From: Bog-756 sp963730685
Lineage (GTDB): Bacteria > Actinomycetota > Acidimicrobiia > Acidimicrobiales > RAAP-2
Reading direction: 5' to 3'
DNA: 64,000 nt
NCBI GenBank assembly: GCA_963730685.1
Contig: CAVSSP010000001.1
Span: 186,001 to 250,000, forward strand
The stretch's first letter is position 1, and every line of letters begins with the position of its first letter. The position numbers and the translations under genes were made by a program. The notes beneath the pieces are model-generated. The model had not been told where the DNA came from, searched no databases, and saw only the letters and a program-made list of their open reading frames with translations. This document shows, in pieces, positions 16,300 to 24,694 of this stretch.

Positions 16300-17286
16300 G
16301 TGACCCGATTCGTTGAGAGCACCATCACCTTCCCGTACAAGCGATCCTTGGGGCCGGTCGTGGGGGCGTTCATGACCGCGCTCACCGAGCGGCGGATCCT
16401 CGGCATCCGCTACCGGGGTGGCGTGCTGGTGCCCCCGATGGAGTGGGACCCGGCCACCGGCGCCGAACTGCCCCTCGATCTCGTCGAGGTGGGCCCGGCC
16501 GGCACCGTCGAGTCGTGGACGTGGGTGGCGTCCCCGTCCGAGCAGCACCCCCTCGACCACCCCTTCGCCTTCGCCCTGATCCGGCTGGACGGGGCCACCA
16601 CCCCGCTGTTGCACGCCGTGGACGCGGGAGAGCCCGGACAGATGGTCGACGGGATGCGGGTGGCGCCGCGTTGGCGGGGGGCCCGTGAGGGCCGCATCGA
16701 CGACATCATCTGTTTCGTGCCCGGCGAGGTCCCGGCCACCGAGGGCGAGGACGCCGGGGCGGCCAGCGAACCGGTGACCCGGATGGACTACCTGGCCTCC
16801 ATCACCTACCGGAATCCGGTCCCCGAGGCCGCCGACCGGGCCACGGAGGCGTCCCGGGAGCAGCGGCTTCTCGGCCTGCGCTGCCCGACCTGCGGCCGTG
16901 TGTACGCCGGTGGCCGGGGCTACTGCCCGGTCGATGCCATCGCCCTCGGCCCCGAGTGCGAGGTGGATCTGCCCCACAAGGGCACCATCACCAACTTCGC
17001 CATCGTCACGCCGGTGCAGTACCCGGGCCAGACCGAGACCGAGCCGTTCGTCCGGGCCTTCGTCCTGTTGGACGGCACGGACGTGATCATCCCCTACACG
17101 GCGGTCATCGAGCTCCCGGCCGACCAGATCAGGGTCGGCCAGCGGGTCGACGCGGTGTGGGCGTCACCGGCCGAGGAGACCGAGGAGGGCGGCGGCATGG
17201 GTGGCAGTTGGGGGTCGCTGCTGGGCTGGATACCCAACGGCGAGCCGGACCTCGACGACCCCGATCTCGTGAATCGGATCTTCTGA
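16300..17286 (+). CDS. Tandem OB-fold (DUF35-type) protein with one zinc ribbon
   Basis: 328 residues, about twice a normal DUF35 protein. The first unit (1-140) has the rubredoxin-like region without cysteines (RRILGIRYRGGVLVPPMEWD). The second (165-328) has Cys195, Cys198 and Cys209, with Asp212 at the fourth ligand place, then the OB barrel (KGTITNFAIVTPVQYPGQ, PFVRAFVLLDG). DUF35 proteins bind acyl-CoA and partner thiolases, hydratases or the Ltp2 aldolases of steroid side-chain breakdown. The next gene begins two bases after this stop. Likely the scaffold or CoA-binding subunit of the two thiolase-like proteins. Confidence 0.85.
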   Translation: MTRFVESTITFPYKRSLGPVVGAFMTALTERRILGIRYRGGVLVPPMEWDPATGAELPLDLVEVGPAGTVESWTWVASPSEQHPLDHPFAFALIRLDGATTPLLHAVDAGEPGQMVDGMRVAPRWRGAREGRIDDIICFVPGEVPATEGEDAGAASEPVTRMDYLASITYRNPVPEAADRATEASREQRLLGLRCPTCGRVYAGGRGYCPVDAIALGPECEVDLPHKGTITNFAIVTPVQYPGQTETEPFVRAFVLLDGTDVIIPYTAVIELPADQIRVGQRVDAVWASPAEETEEGGGMGGSWGSLLGWIPNGEPDLDDPDLVNRIF

Positions 17287-17288
17287 TC

Positions 17289-18317
17289 ATGCCGACAACT
17301 TCCACCGACATCGCCGTCATCGGCTGGGCCCACACCCCGATGGTCCGTCACACCGACAAGTCCGAGACCCAGCTGCTGATGGAGGCCATCACCGATGCCC
17401 TCACCCCGCTGGGGCTGACCCGGGCCGACATCGACTTCACCTGTCTGGGCAGTTGTGACTACATCACCGGTCAGGCCTTTTCGTTCGTCTCCAACCTGGA
17501 CGCCATCGGGGCCTGGCCGCCCAAGCGCGACAGCCACGTCGAGATGGACGGCGCCTGGGCCCTGTACGAGGCCTGGTTGCGGCTCCAAGAGGGCGACATC
17601 GAGATCGCCGTGGTCACCGGCTCCGGACGGTCCTCCACCGGTGACCCGGCCCTGATCTACCCGATGGAGATGGACCCCTACTTCCTGGCCCCCCTCGGTG
17701 CCGACCCCCTCACGTTCGCCGCCCTGCAGGCGCGGGCGGTGATCGCCTCGGGGATCGCCGACGAACGCTCGATGGCCGAGGTCGCCGTCCGCTGCCGGGG
17801 CGAGGACAGCGTCGAGGCGCTGCTGGCCGAGGAGTACATCCGCCAGCCGCTCCGCCGCCACGACGTGCCGCCGATCACCGACGGCGCCGCTGCCATGGTG
17901 CTGGCGACGGGCGATCGGGCCCGTCAACTCGTCGGGCGGCCGGCCTACATCGCCGGCTTCGACCATCGGACGGAGTGCCACAATCCGTCCTTCCGTGCCC
18001 TTGACGACTCCCCGTCGACCCGCATCGCCGCCGAGGCCGCCGGTTTCGGGGACGACGCCGTGGAGGTGGCGGAGTTGCAGACCGCCTTCACCCACGAGGA
18101 GCTCCTGCTCCGCAAGGTGCTGGCCCTGGGGGACGATGTGGCGGTGAACCCCTCGGGAGGGCCCCTGCGCGCCAACCCGATCATGGCCACCGGCCTGTGC
18201 CGGATCGGGTTCGCGGCCGACCACATCTTCGGGGGTGGACACCGGGCCCTGGCCCACTCCACCTCCGGTCCGTGCCTGCAACAGAACCTGGTGTGCATCC
18301 TGGAGGACCGGTCATGA
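17289..18317 (+). CDS. Thiolase-like protein without catalytic cysteine (I)
   Basis: 342 residues, shorter than SCPx thiolases (about 390-400). It starts with the thiolase strand IAVIGWAHTPM and ends with VNPSGGPLRANPIMATGLCR, the late thiolase loop. At the position of the acyl-accepting cysteine the sequence reads HVEMDGAWALYEA (about 83-95), so no nucleophile is present. ATG 17289 is two bases after the DUF35 stop, and its end overlaps the next ATG (ATGA). It probably forms a complex with the neighbour and the tandem DUF35 protein. A retro-aldol or binding role is inferred. Confidence 0.85.
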   Translation: MPTTSTDIAVIGWAHTPMVRHTDKSETQLLMEAITDALTPLGLTRADIDFTCLGSCDYITGQAFSFVSNLDAIGAWPPKRDSHVEMDGAWALYEAWLRLQEGDIEIAVVTGSGRSSTGDPALIYPMEMDPYFLAPLGADPLTFAALQARAVIASGIADERSMAEVAVRCRGEDSVEALLAEEYIRQPLRRHDVPPITDGAAAMVLATGDRARQLVGRPAYIAGFDHRTECHNPSFRALDDSPSTRIAAEAAGFGDDAVEVAELQTAFTHEELLLRKVLALGDDVAVNPSGGPLRANPIMATGLCRIGFAADHIFGGGHRALAHSTSGPCLQQNLVCILEDRS

Positions 18318-19480
18318 GCGCCTCCCCGGTCGCCGTGGTCGGGGTGGGCCAGACCCACCACAAGTCGAGACGGCTCGACGTGTCCTTCGGAGGCCTGGTC
18401 CGCGAAGCGGTGTTCCGCGCCCTCGACGACGCCCAGATGACCCTGGCCGACATCGACGCCGTCGTCCTCGGCAAGGCCCCCGACCTGTTCGAGGGCGTCA
18501 TGAAGCCCGAGCTCTACCTGTCCGACGCCCTCGGCGCCGTGGGCAAGCCCATGTTCCGGGTCCACACCGCCGGTTCGGTGGGCGGGACCACGGCCATCGT
18601 GGCCGCCTCCCACGTCCAGGCGGGCAAGCACCGCAGGGTGCTGGCGGTGGCCTTCGAGAAGCAGTCCGAGGGCAACGCCCAGTTCGCCCTGGGCAGCGGG
18701 AAGGGCGCCTCGCTCGGAGCCGGCGGTGCGTTCGCACCGTTCATCCGGGCGTACATCCAACGCAGCGGTGCACCCGAGCACATCGGCTGGAAGGTGGCGG
18801 TCAAGGACCGGCTGAACGCCCTGAAGAACCCCTACGCCCACCTGCGGATCGAGGACATCTCCCTCGAGAAGGTCAAGGCCTCGCCCATGATGTGGGAGCC
18901 GATCCGGTTCCTCGAGTCGTGCCCGTCCTCGGACGGCGCCTGTGCCGTGGTCATCACCGACGAGGCGGGAGGGAATGAGGCGGCGGCCGCCGGTCGGCCG
19001 CCGGCATGGATCCTCGGGTCCTCGTCCCGCTCCGAACCGCCCAGCTTCCCAGGCCGCGATCCGGTCCGCCCGGCCGCCGCCCTCCAGTGTGCCGCCGACG
19101 TCTACTCGCAGGCCGGCATCACCGATCCCCGCCGTCAGATCGACACCGCGGAGCTGTACGTGCCCTTCTCCTGGCTCGAGCCGATCTGGCTGGAGGCCTT
19201 CGGACTCGCCGAGGTCGGCGAGGGCTGGAAGCTGGTCGACGACGGGACCACCGAGCTCGGCGGATCGCTGCCCGTCAACGCCTCCGGTGGCGTCCTCTCC
19301 AGCAACCCGATCGGGGCCTCGGGGCTGCTGCGGTTCGCCGAGGCGGCCAATCAGGTGCGGGGGGCCGCCGGTGAGCACCAGGTGGCCGGGGCCAAGGTGG
19401 CCATCGGCATGGCGTACGGGGCGAACAACCAGTACTTCAGCACGTGGGCGGTGGGGAGCTCGCTGCACCCGTTCGACTGA
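18314..19480 (+). CDS. Thiolase-like protein without catalytic cysteine (II)
   Basis: 388 residues, full SCPx-thiolase length. The first strand is VAVVGVGQTHHKS. The cysteine site reads VHTAGSVGGTTAIVAA, with Thr85 where Cys is expected. Further blocks are CPSSDGACAVVITDE, DTAELYVPFSWLEPIWLEA (replacing the HDCF active-site motif) and VNASGGVLSSNPIGASGLLR. Loss of Cys together with a DUF35 partner is the pattern of the Ltp2-type retro-aldolases. Four-base overlap with the previous gene. Activity is inference. Confidence 0.87.
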   Translation: MSASPVAVVGVGQTHHKSRRLDVSFGGLVREAVFRALDDAQMTLADIDAVVLGKAPDLFEGVMKPELYLSDALGAVGKPMFRVHTAGSVGGTTAIVAASHVQAGKHRRVLAVAFEKQSEGNAQFALGSGKGASLGAGGAFAPFIRAYIQRSGAPEHIGWKVAVKDRLNALKNPYAHLRIEDISLEKVKASPMMWEPIRFLESCPSSDGACAVVITDEAGGNEAAAAGRPPAWILGSSSRSEPPSFPGRDPVRPAAALQCAADVYSQAGITDPRRQIDTAELYVPFSWLEPIWLEAFGLAEVGEGWKLVDDGTTELGGSLPVNASGGVLSSNPIGASGLLRFAEAANQVRGAAGEHQVAGAKVAIGMAYGANNQYFSTWAVGSSLHPFD

Positions 19481-19487
19481 GGCCGGG

Positions 19488-20364
19488 TCACCGACCCCTC
19501 GGCGACGCCACCGGGTGGGCGGTGATCTGCGGGAGCACCTCGTCAGCGAACCGCCGGACGCCGTCGAGGGCATCCTTGGAGCTGCTCCACGGCTTGACCA
19601 GTGCTCTGCCGACACCGGCATCGGCGTAGCGACGGAGCGAGTCGAGGTCGAGACCGCCGGCGCCCATTGTGATCTCGACAGTCACCCTCCCGGCCGGCAT
19701 CCGCACGCAGTTCGGCGATACGGGCGGCGTCGGCCGGGACCTGTTCGACGGTGTGGTTCATCGGAATCCAGCCGTCGCCCACCGTGGCGGCGCGGCGCAG
19801 GGCGGCGGGCCCGTCGCCCCCGATGTGGAGCGGTGGCCACGGCGATTGGACGGGCTTGGGTTCGAACATCACGGGACCGAAGTCGAAGAACTCGCCGTGG
19901 TGCTCGACCAGTCCCTCGCTCCACAGCCGCCGGCAGACCCCGATCGACTCGTCGATGCGTCGGCCCCGGCTGTCGAAGTCGAGACCCACCGCCTCCCACT
20001 CGGCGCGGAGCCAGCTGGCTCCGATGCCGAACTCGAAGCGGCCCTCGGAGACGATGTCGAGCGTGGTCACCGACCGGGCCACACCGAACGGGTGGCGGAG
20101 CCCGATGTTGTACACCTGGGTGCCGAAGTGGATCTGCTCGGTCTTGCCGGCCAGGAAGCCCAGGTAGCCGAACACGTCGAAGACCGGCACATCCGACGGG
20201 ATGGGCGGGTGGTCGGACCCGGCGAACGGGCTGCCGACCGCCTGGACCGGGATGACCAGGTGCTCGGGCATCCACACCGACTCGAAGCCCAGCCGGTCGG
20301 CCTCGCAGGTCAACGCCACCCAGGCCGATGGTCGGAGCACCCCCAGGGAGATCCCGATCTTCAC
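19488..20364 (-). CDS. LLM class F420-dependent oxidoreductase, single-base frameshift
   Basis: From GTG 20364 the frame reads a luciferase-like TIM barrel (MKIGISLGVLRPSAWVAL, GFESVWMPEHLVIPV, EGRFEFGIGASWLRAEW, PWPPLHIGGDGPAALRRAA). After RIAELRADAGRE (about 19690) it leaves frame. The rest, VTVEITMGAGGLDLDSLRRY to the stop at 19488, is in the next frame. Removing one C from the CCC run at 19685-19687 joins them into 291 residues, the normal length. This looks like an assembly error. It is convergent with the thiolase-like gene, eight bases away. Confidence 0.8.
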
Positions 20365-20437
20365 GACGGCGGGCCGTACCGGGCCGTCGTCACCGCCGTG
20401 CGGCCCGCCGGCTGGGGACAGGGGTCAGGGCTCACGC

Positions 20438-20470
20438 CTGTCACGGCTGTCACGGGCTGTCACGGTGACG
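20438..20470. repeat. CTGTCACGG triplicate with terminal palindrome
   Basis: Three copies of CTGTCACGG start at 20438, 20447 and 20457, and the last runs into the palindrome GTCACGGTGAC (20460-20470). It lies three bases beyond the stop of the kinase gene on the minus strand. It may act as a terminator or be one of the short repeats seen throughout the intergenic DNA. Confidence 0.5.
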
Positions 20471-20472
20471 CC

Positions 20473-21549
20473 CTACCTCCCCAGCGGGGTCGTGTTCGCC
20501 AGTTCGGCCGCTGCCGCCATGGTGTCGAGGACCACGTGCTCGTAGGCCGCCATGGCCGGGTTGTCAGCGTCCCCGGCCACGACCCGGGCGTAGCCGGCCT
20601 CCAGCACGATGGCCAGCTTGAACCGGGCCAGGATGATGTAGTAGTCGATCTCGTCCACGTTCCGGCCGCTCACGGAGGCGTAGTGGTCGAGCATCTCCTT
20701 GCCGCTGGGCATGCCCGTGCAGTCGACGTACCCCTTGGTGCGGTCCTCGCCGGGGTCGGACCATCCGTTCATGACCCAGGCCAGGTCCAACAGCGGGTCG
20801 CCCACCGTGGACATCTCCCAGTCCACCATGGCGGCCAGTCGGGCCGGCGCCCCGTGGGCGAACATGACGTTGGCGAACTGGTAGTCGCCGTGGATGATGC
20901 CGGGCTCCCAGTGGCTGGGCTTGTGGGAGCGCAGCCAGTCCGCCGTGGTGTCCAGACCGGGGATATCACGGAACCGGACGGCGTCGAGATGGGCCAACCA
21001 CCGGTCGACCTGGCGATCGTGGAAGCCGTCGGGCTTGCCGAAGCCCTCGAGCCCCTGGGCCCGCCAGTCCACGCGGGCCAGCCTGGCGATGCCGTCGACC
21101 AGCTGGATCCCCAGGCCGTACCGTGCCCCGAGGTCCTGGTCGAACGGGGCCGGCCACCCGTCCATGTTCATGGGCGACCACCCGTCCACCAGGCTCATCA
21201 GGTAGAAGGCGGCACCGATCACGTCGGGATCGCTGCAGGCGGCGTAGGCCTCGGGATGGGGGACGTCGGTGCCGTTGAGCGCTTCGAGCACCCGGAACTC
21301 CCGCAGCATGGTCTCGTTCCGCCCCTTGGGGACGACCCTGGGCGGCCGCCTCAGGACGGCCCGGAACTCGCCCCGGCGGATCTCGAATATCTCGTTGGAT
21401 GCCCCCCCGCTGATGAAGCGGGAGGTGACGGGCTCGCCTTTCCCCGGCAGGTCCTGGGTGTCCATCCAACGACCGAGTCGGCCCTCGTCCACCAATCCGG
21501 CGGTACGGGCTTCGGCTGCCGCTAGTTCTGATGCCGACTGCTTGACCAC
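20473..21549 (-). CDS. APH-fold phosphotransferase (ACAD10/11-type hydroxyacyl-CoA kinase candidate)
   Basis: 358 residues. Aminoglycoside-phosphotransferase/choline-kinase fold with the catalytic loop IIHGDYQFANVMF (His220, Asp222, Asn227) and the metal-binding Asp243 in VDWEMSTVGDPLLDLAW. The N-terminal ISGGASNEIFEIRRGEFRAV is the nucleotide-loop strand. Proteins of this type are fused to ACAD in human ACAD10/11 and stand next to an ACAD in the Pseudomonas levulinate (lva) locus, where they phosphorylate 4-hydroxyacyl-CoA. Here an SDR lies three bases upstream and an ACAD10/11-like gene is divergent. Antibiotic modification is unlikely from this context. Confidence 0.85.
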   Translation of the reverse strand: MVKQSASELAAAEARTAGLVDEGRLGRWMDTQDLPGKGEPVTSRFISGGASNEIFEIRRGEFRAVLRRPPRVVPKGRNETMLREFRVLEALNGTDVPHPEAYAACSDPDVIGAAFYLMSLVDGWSPMNMDGWPAPFDQDLGARYGLGIQLVDGIARLARVDWRAQGLEGFGKPDGFHDRQVDRWLAHLDAVRFRDIPGLDTTADWLRSHKPSHWEPGIIHGDYQFANVMFAHGAPARLAAMVDWEMSTVGDPLLDLAWVMNGWSDPGEDRTKGYVDCTGMPSGKEMLDHYASVSGRNVDEIDYYIILARFKLAIVLEAGYARVVAGDADNPAMAAYEHVVLDTMAAAAELANTTPLGR

Positions 21550-21552
21550 CGG

Positions 21553-22419
21553 TCATCCTCCTTCGTCGTCGGGATAGGGCTCTTCGAATCCTGCTTGGGG
21601 AACGTGGGCCATCCCGTTCAGGAGCTCCACGGGGGGTGCCTCGGTCATCGGCGCCGAGCTGCGGCTGGCCATGATGCCCTCGCGTCGGCGCAGGGCGAAC
21701 ATGCTCTCGCGGCGGCCCGAGTAGGTGGCGGGCCGGCCGACCATCCACACGATGCCCTCGGCAGCCACGTCGGACGGCTCCCAGGTGGAGTGGTCGACGC
21801 CCGGGGTGTTGGCCACGAATCCCTCCGACGCCACCGCCACGTCGATCCGGAAGCAGTTGACGGCGATGTTGTCCGGGGCCAACTGGACGGCGGCGTCGAC
21901 GGTGAGGCGCTCCAGGCCGATCTTGGAGATGCCGTACGCCATCAGGGACGAGTGGGGGAACATGGCGGCCACCGAGGAGACGTTGACGATGGCGCCGCCG
22001 CCTGCCGCCCTCATGGCCGGCACCGCCTCGCGGATGGCGATCAGGGGGGCCCGGAGGTTGACCTGCATGACGAGGTCGTAGCGGTGGAGGGGGATGTCGA
22101 GGTCGCCGATGAAGGTGATGGCGGCGTTGTTGACGAGGATGTCCAGCCGCCCGAAGTGGTCGACGGTGGCCGAGACCATGTCCACGACCTCCTGGTCCAC
22201 GGCCAGGTTGGTGGGGACGGCCAGGCCCCGGCGACCGGCCTCTGCCACCCTCGCCACCGTCTCGTCGATGGTGCCTGCGGTGCGTTGGGGGTGATCCCGG
22301 GTGGCCCGGGCCGCACAGGCGACGTCGCAGCCGGCCTGGGCCAGGGCGACGGCGGTCGCCGCCCCCACGCCACGGCTGGCCCCGGTGACGAGTGCCACCT
22401 TCCCGCGGAGATCGTCCAC
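21553..22419 (-). CDS. SDR family oxidoreductase of the kinase module
   Basis: 288 residues. Cofactor motif VTGASRGVGAA (about 11-21), NNAAITF, catalytic Ser in VNVSSVAAMF and YGISK (Tyr-x-x-x-Lys). The C-terminal 40 residues (after RRREGIMASRSSAP) are an extra tail not needed for the fold. Start ATG 22419. It is cotranscribed with the kinase (three bases apart). By analogy to the lva pathway it could interconvert a 4-oxo and a 4-hydroxyacyl-CoA; other hydroxyacyl-CoA substrates are possible. Confidence 0.88.
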   Translation of the reverse strand: MDDLRGKVALVTGASRGVGAATAVALAQAGCDVACAARATRDHPQRTAGTIDETVARVAEAGRRGLAVPTNLAVDQEVVDMVSATVDHFGRLDILVNNAAITFIGDLDIPLHRYDLVMQVNLRAPLIAIREAVPAMRAAGGGAIVNVSSVAAMFPHSSLMAYGISKIGLERLTVDAAVQLAPDNIAVNCFRIDVAVASEGFVANTPGVDHSTWEPSDVAAEGIVWMVGRPATYSGRRESMFALRRREGIMASRSSAPMTEAPPVELLNGMAHVPQAGFEEPYPDDEGG

Positions 22420-22487
22420 GTGCTGCCTCCCCCTTCGGCCGACCCGGCTCGTCCGTGTCGGCGCCGGCCCAGATGACGCCGGAGCAA

Positions 22488-22507
22488 ACAGTATGTATGT
22501 TGGATAC
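22488..22507. promoter_or_regulatory. Divergent promoter/operator between SDR-kinase and TetR-ACAD
   Basis: An AT-rich island in the 162-bp gap carries GTATGTTGGATAC (22495-22507; GTAT/ATAC arms). A -10-like TACTGT reads on the minus strand (22493 to 22488), and TATGTT/GATACG elements read on the plus strand. Placed between the regulator gene and its divergent target, this is the likely site of TetR autoregulation. Confidence 0.4.
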
Positions 22508-22581
22508 GTGATGAATCAAGCGACGCCGGCCACAGGCCGATCGGGCCACGATCCGGTCGCCGGCGGCCGGGGGTGGGCCCG

Positions 22582-23385
22582 ATGACCGAGCGGGCCGCAG
22601 AGGCCGCAGGGACCGCAGGGGCCGGAGGGGCCGCGCAGGCGGCGGAGGACACAGGGTCGGCACAGGCGCAGGCCGCAGGTTCGGCACAGGCGGCGCAGGC
22701 CGCAATTGCCGCTGACGGGCCGGGCCACGACGGCGGCGGACTGCGTGCCGCCCACGTGCGGGATACGCGCCGGGCCCTGCTGACGACGGCTCGGGAGCTG
22801 TTCGCCCGGAACGGCTTCCAGGCCACCAGGACCGAGGAGATCGTCCAGCGCGCCGGCCTGACCAGGGGGGCCCTTTACCACCACTTCCGCGACAAGGAGG
22901 AGCTCTTCCGGGCGGTGCTCGACGAGGTGGCCGGCGAAGTGGACCGATCGCTGTGGCGACGGTCCGGGGACTCCGGGGATCGGCGCACCGACGCCTGGTC
23001 GCTGTTCCGTGCCAACAGCGAGGTCTACCTCGACGCCGCCTCGACCAACCAGGCCTACCGCCAGATCGTCCTGATCGACGGGCCCGCCGTACTCGGTTGG
23101 AACGCATGGTCCGGGCGCGGCGACGGCCCAACCGGCAAGATCATCGAGTACCTGCGGGATGCCGTGGCCGAGGGCGTCCTCGACGCCCAGCCCGTCGAGC
23201 CCCTGGCCCACCTGCTGTCCGCCCTCGGCGTGGGATCGACGATGTATGTGGCCCAGGCCGCCGACCCTGCCGAGGCTCGGCGGGAGATCAGCGGGTGCTA
23301 CGAGCGGCTGCTGTCCGGACTCGGCGTCGAACCGGGCGGGCCAGACGAAGTCCGAGCAACGGACAACACGACGAAAGGACCATGA
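22582..23385 (+). CDS. TetR family transcriptional regulator
   Basis: 267 residues from ATG 22582 (GTG 22573 also possible). The first 50 residues are an Ala/Gln/Gly-rich disordered lead with near-repeats of AQAAGSAQ. The DNA-binding domain follows: DTRRALLTTARELFARNGFQ, ATRTEEIVQRAGLTRGALYH and HFRDKEELFRAVLDEV. The C-terminal half is a ligand-binding helical domain. It overlaps the ACAD start, is divergent to the SDR-kinase pair, and probably represses both, released by an acyl-CoA of the pathway. Confidence 0.92.
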   Translation: MTERAAEAAGTAGAGGAAQAAEDTGSAQAQAAGSAQAAQAAIAADGPGHDGGGLRAAHVRDTRRALLTTARELFARNGFQATRTEEIVQRAGLTRGALYHHFRDKEELFRAVLDEVAGEVDRSLWRRSGDSGDRRTDAWSLFRANSEVYLDAASTNQAYRQIVLIDGPAVLGWNAWSGRGDGPTGKIIEYLRDAVAEGVLDAQPVEPLAHLLSALGVGSTMYVAQAADPAEARREISGCYERLLSGLGVEPGGPDEVRATDNTTKGP

Positions 23386-24686
23386 TGGCCTGGGATTTCT
23401 CCACCGAACCGGAGTTCCAAGAGAAGCTGGACTGGGCTCGCCAGTTCGTGGCCGACAAGGTCGAGCCTCTCGACATCCTCTATCCCCACAGACAGTTCCA
23501 CCCGCTGGACGACGAGCTGCGCCCGATCGTGGACCCCATGAAGCAGGAGGTCCGCGATCAGGATCTGTGGGCCGCGCACCTCGGCCCCGAACTGGGTGGG
23601 AAAGGGTACGGGCAGGTGAAGCTGGCCCTGCTCAACGAGATCCTCGGCGTGTCGGCCTGGGCCCCCATCGTGTTCGGGACCCAGGCGCCGGACACCGGTA
23701 ACGCCGAGATCATCGCCCACTACGGCACCGAGGACCAGAAGGCCACCTACCTGCAGCCGCTCCTCGACGGTGAGGTGTTCTCCTGCTATTCGATGACCGA
23801 GCCCCAGGCCGGATCGGATCCCCAGCAGTTCACCACCCAGGCCGTGCGAGACGGTGACGAGTGGGTGATCAACGGGTGGAAGTTCTTCTCATCGAATGCC
23901 CGAACGGCGTCCTTCTTGATCGTGATGGCCATCACCGATCCCGACGTCAGCATCTACCAGGGTGCGTCGATGTTCCTCGTCCCGACCGACACGCCCGGCG
24001 TCAACATGGTGCGCCACGTGGGCCTGGCCGGCGAGTCCGAGGACGAGGCCATGCACGCCCTCATCCACTACGAGGACGTGAGGGTCCCGGCCGAGAGCCT
24101 TCTCGGGGGTGAGGGTCAGGCCTTCGTGATCGCCCAGACCCGGCTCGGCGGAGGACGGGTGCACCATGCCATGCGCACCGTCGCCACCTGTCAGCGGGCA
24201 CTCGACCTCCTGTGCGAACGGGTGCTCAGCCGCGAGACACAGGGCAGCCTGCTGGCCCGCAAGGAGTTCATCCAGGGTGACATCGCCGACTCGTATGCGG
24301 AGCTCCAGCAGTTCCGGCTGTTGGTGCTCTACACGGCCTGGGAGATCGACCAGGTGAAGGACTACCGGCGCACGCGCAAGAACATCGCCGCCATCAAGGC
24401 ACTGACCCCGAAGGTCATGCACGATGCCGTCTGGCGCTCGATGCACGCCCACGGGGCGCTGGGGGTCTCCAACGAGATGCCCTTCGGTGGCATGTGGATG
24501 ATGGCCCCCATCATGAGCGTCGTCGACGGGCCCACCGAGGTGCACAAGGTGACGGTGGCCCGGGAGGTCCTGAAGGACTACGAGCCCGCCCCCGGCCTGT
24601 GGCCGACCGCCCACGTGCCGGCCAAGCGCGAGGAGGCGCGCCAGAAGCTGGCCGCCTACCTCGAGCACGTGGTGGGGAACGCGTGA
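23382..24686 (+). CDS. ACAD10/11-like acyl-CoA dehydrogenase
   Basis: 434 residues from ATG 23382, overlapping the TetR stop (ATGATG leaves a second ATG at 23385). Family blocks: FSCYSMTEPQAGSDPQQFTT, NGWKFFSSNARTASFLIVMA, the LGGGRVHHAMRTVATCQRAL helix and the end VDGPTEVHKVTVAREVLKDY. The HHAMR and GP-EVHK wording is that of the ACAD10/ACAD11/LvaC branch, where the enzyme completes removal of the phosphate introduced on a 4-hydroxyacyl-CoA. With the divergent kinase and SDR this forms a gamma-hydroxy-acid module. Confidence 0.9.
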   Translation: MMAWDFSTEPEFQEKLDWARQFVADKVEPLDILYPHRQFHPLDDELRPIVDPMKQEVRDQDLWAAHLGPELGGKGYGQVKLALLNEILGVSAWAPIVFGTQAPDTGNAEIIAHYGTEDQKATYLQPLLDGEVFSCYSMTEPQAGSDPQQFTTQAVRDGDEWVINGWKFFSSNARTASFLIVMAITDPDVSIYQGASMFLVPTDTPGVNMVRHVGLAGESEDEAMHALIHYEDVRVPAESLLGGEGQAFVIAQTRLGGGRVHHAMRTVATCQRALDLLCERVLSRETQGSLLARKEFIQGDIADSYAELQQFRLLVLYTAWEIDQVKDYRRTRKNIAAIKALTPKVMHDAVWRSMHAHGALGVSNEMPFGGMWMMAPIMSVVDGPTEVHKVTVAREVLKDYEPAPGLWPTAHVPAKREEARQKLAAYLEHVVGNA

Positions 24687-24694
24687 GGTAGGGC

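Noticed and set aside
20473..21549. Antibiotic-resistance phosphotransferase
   Set aside because: The fold is right, but the SDR, ACAD10/11-like and TetR neighbours fit hydroxyacyl-CoA metabolism better.
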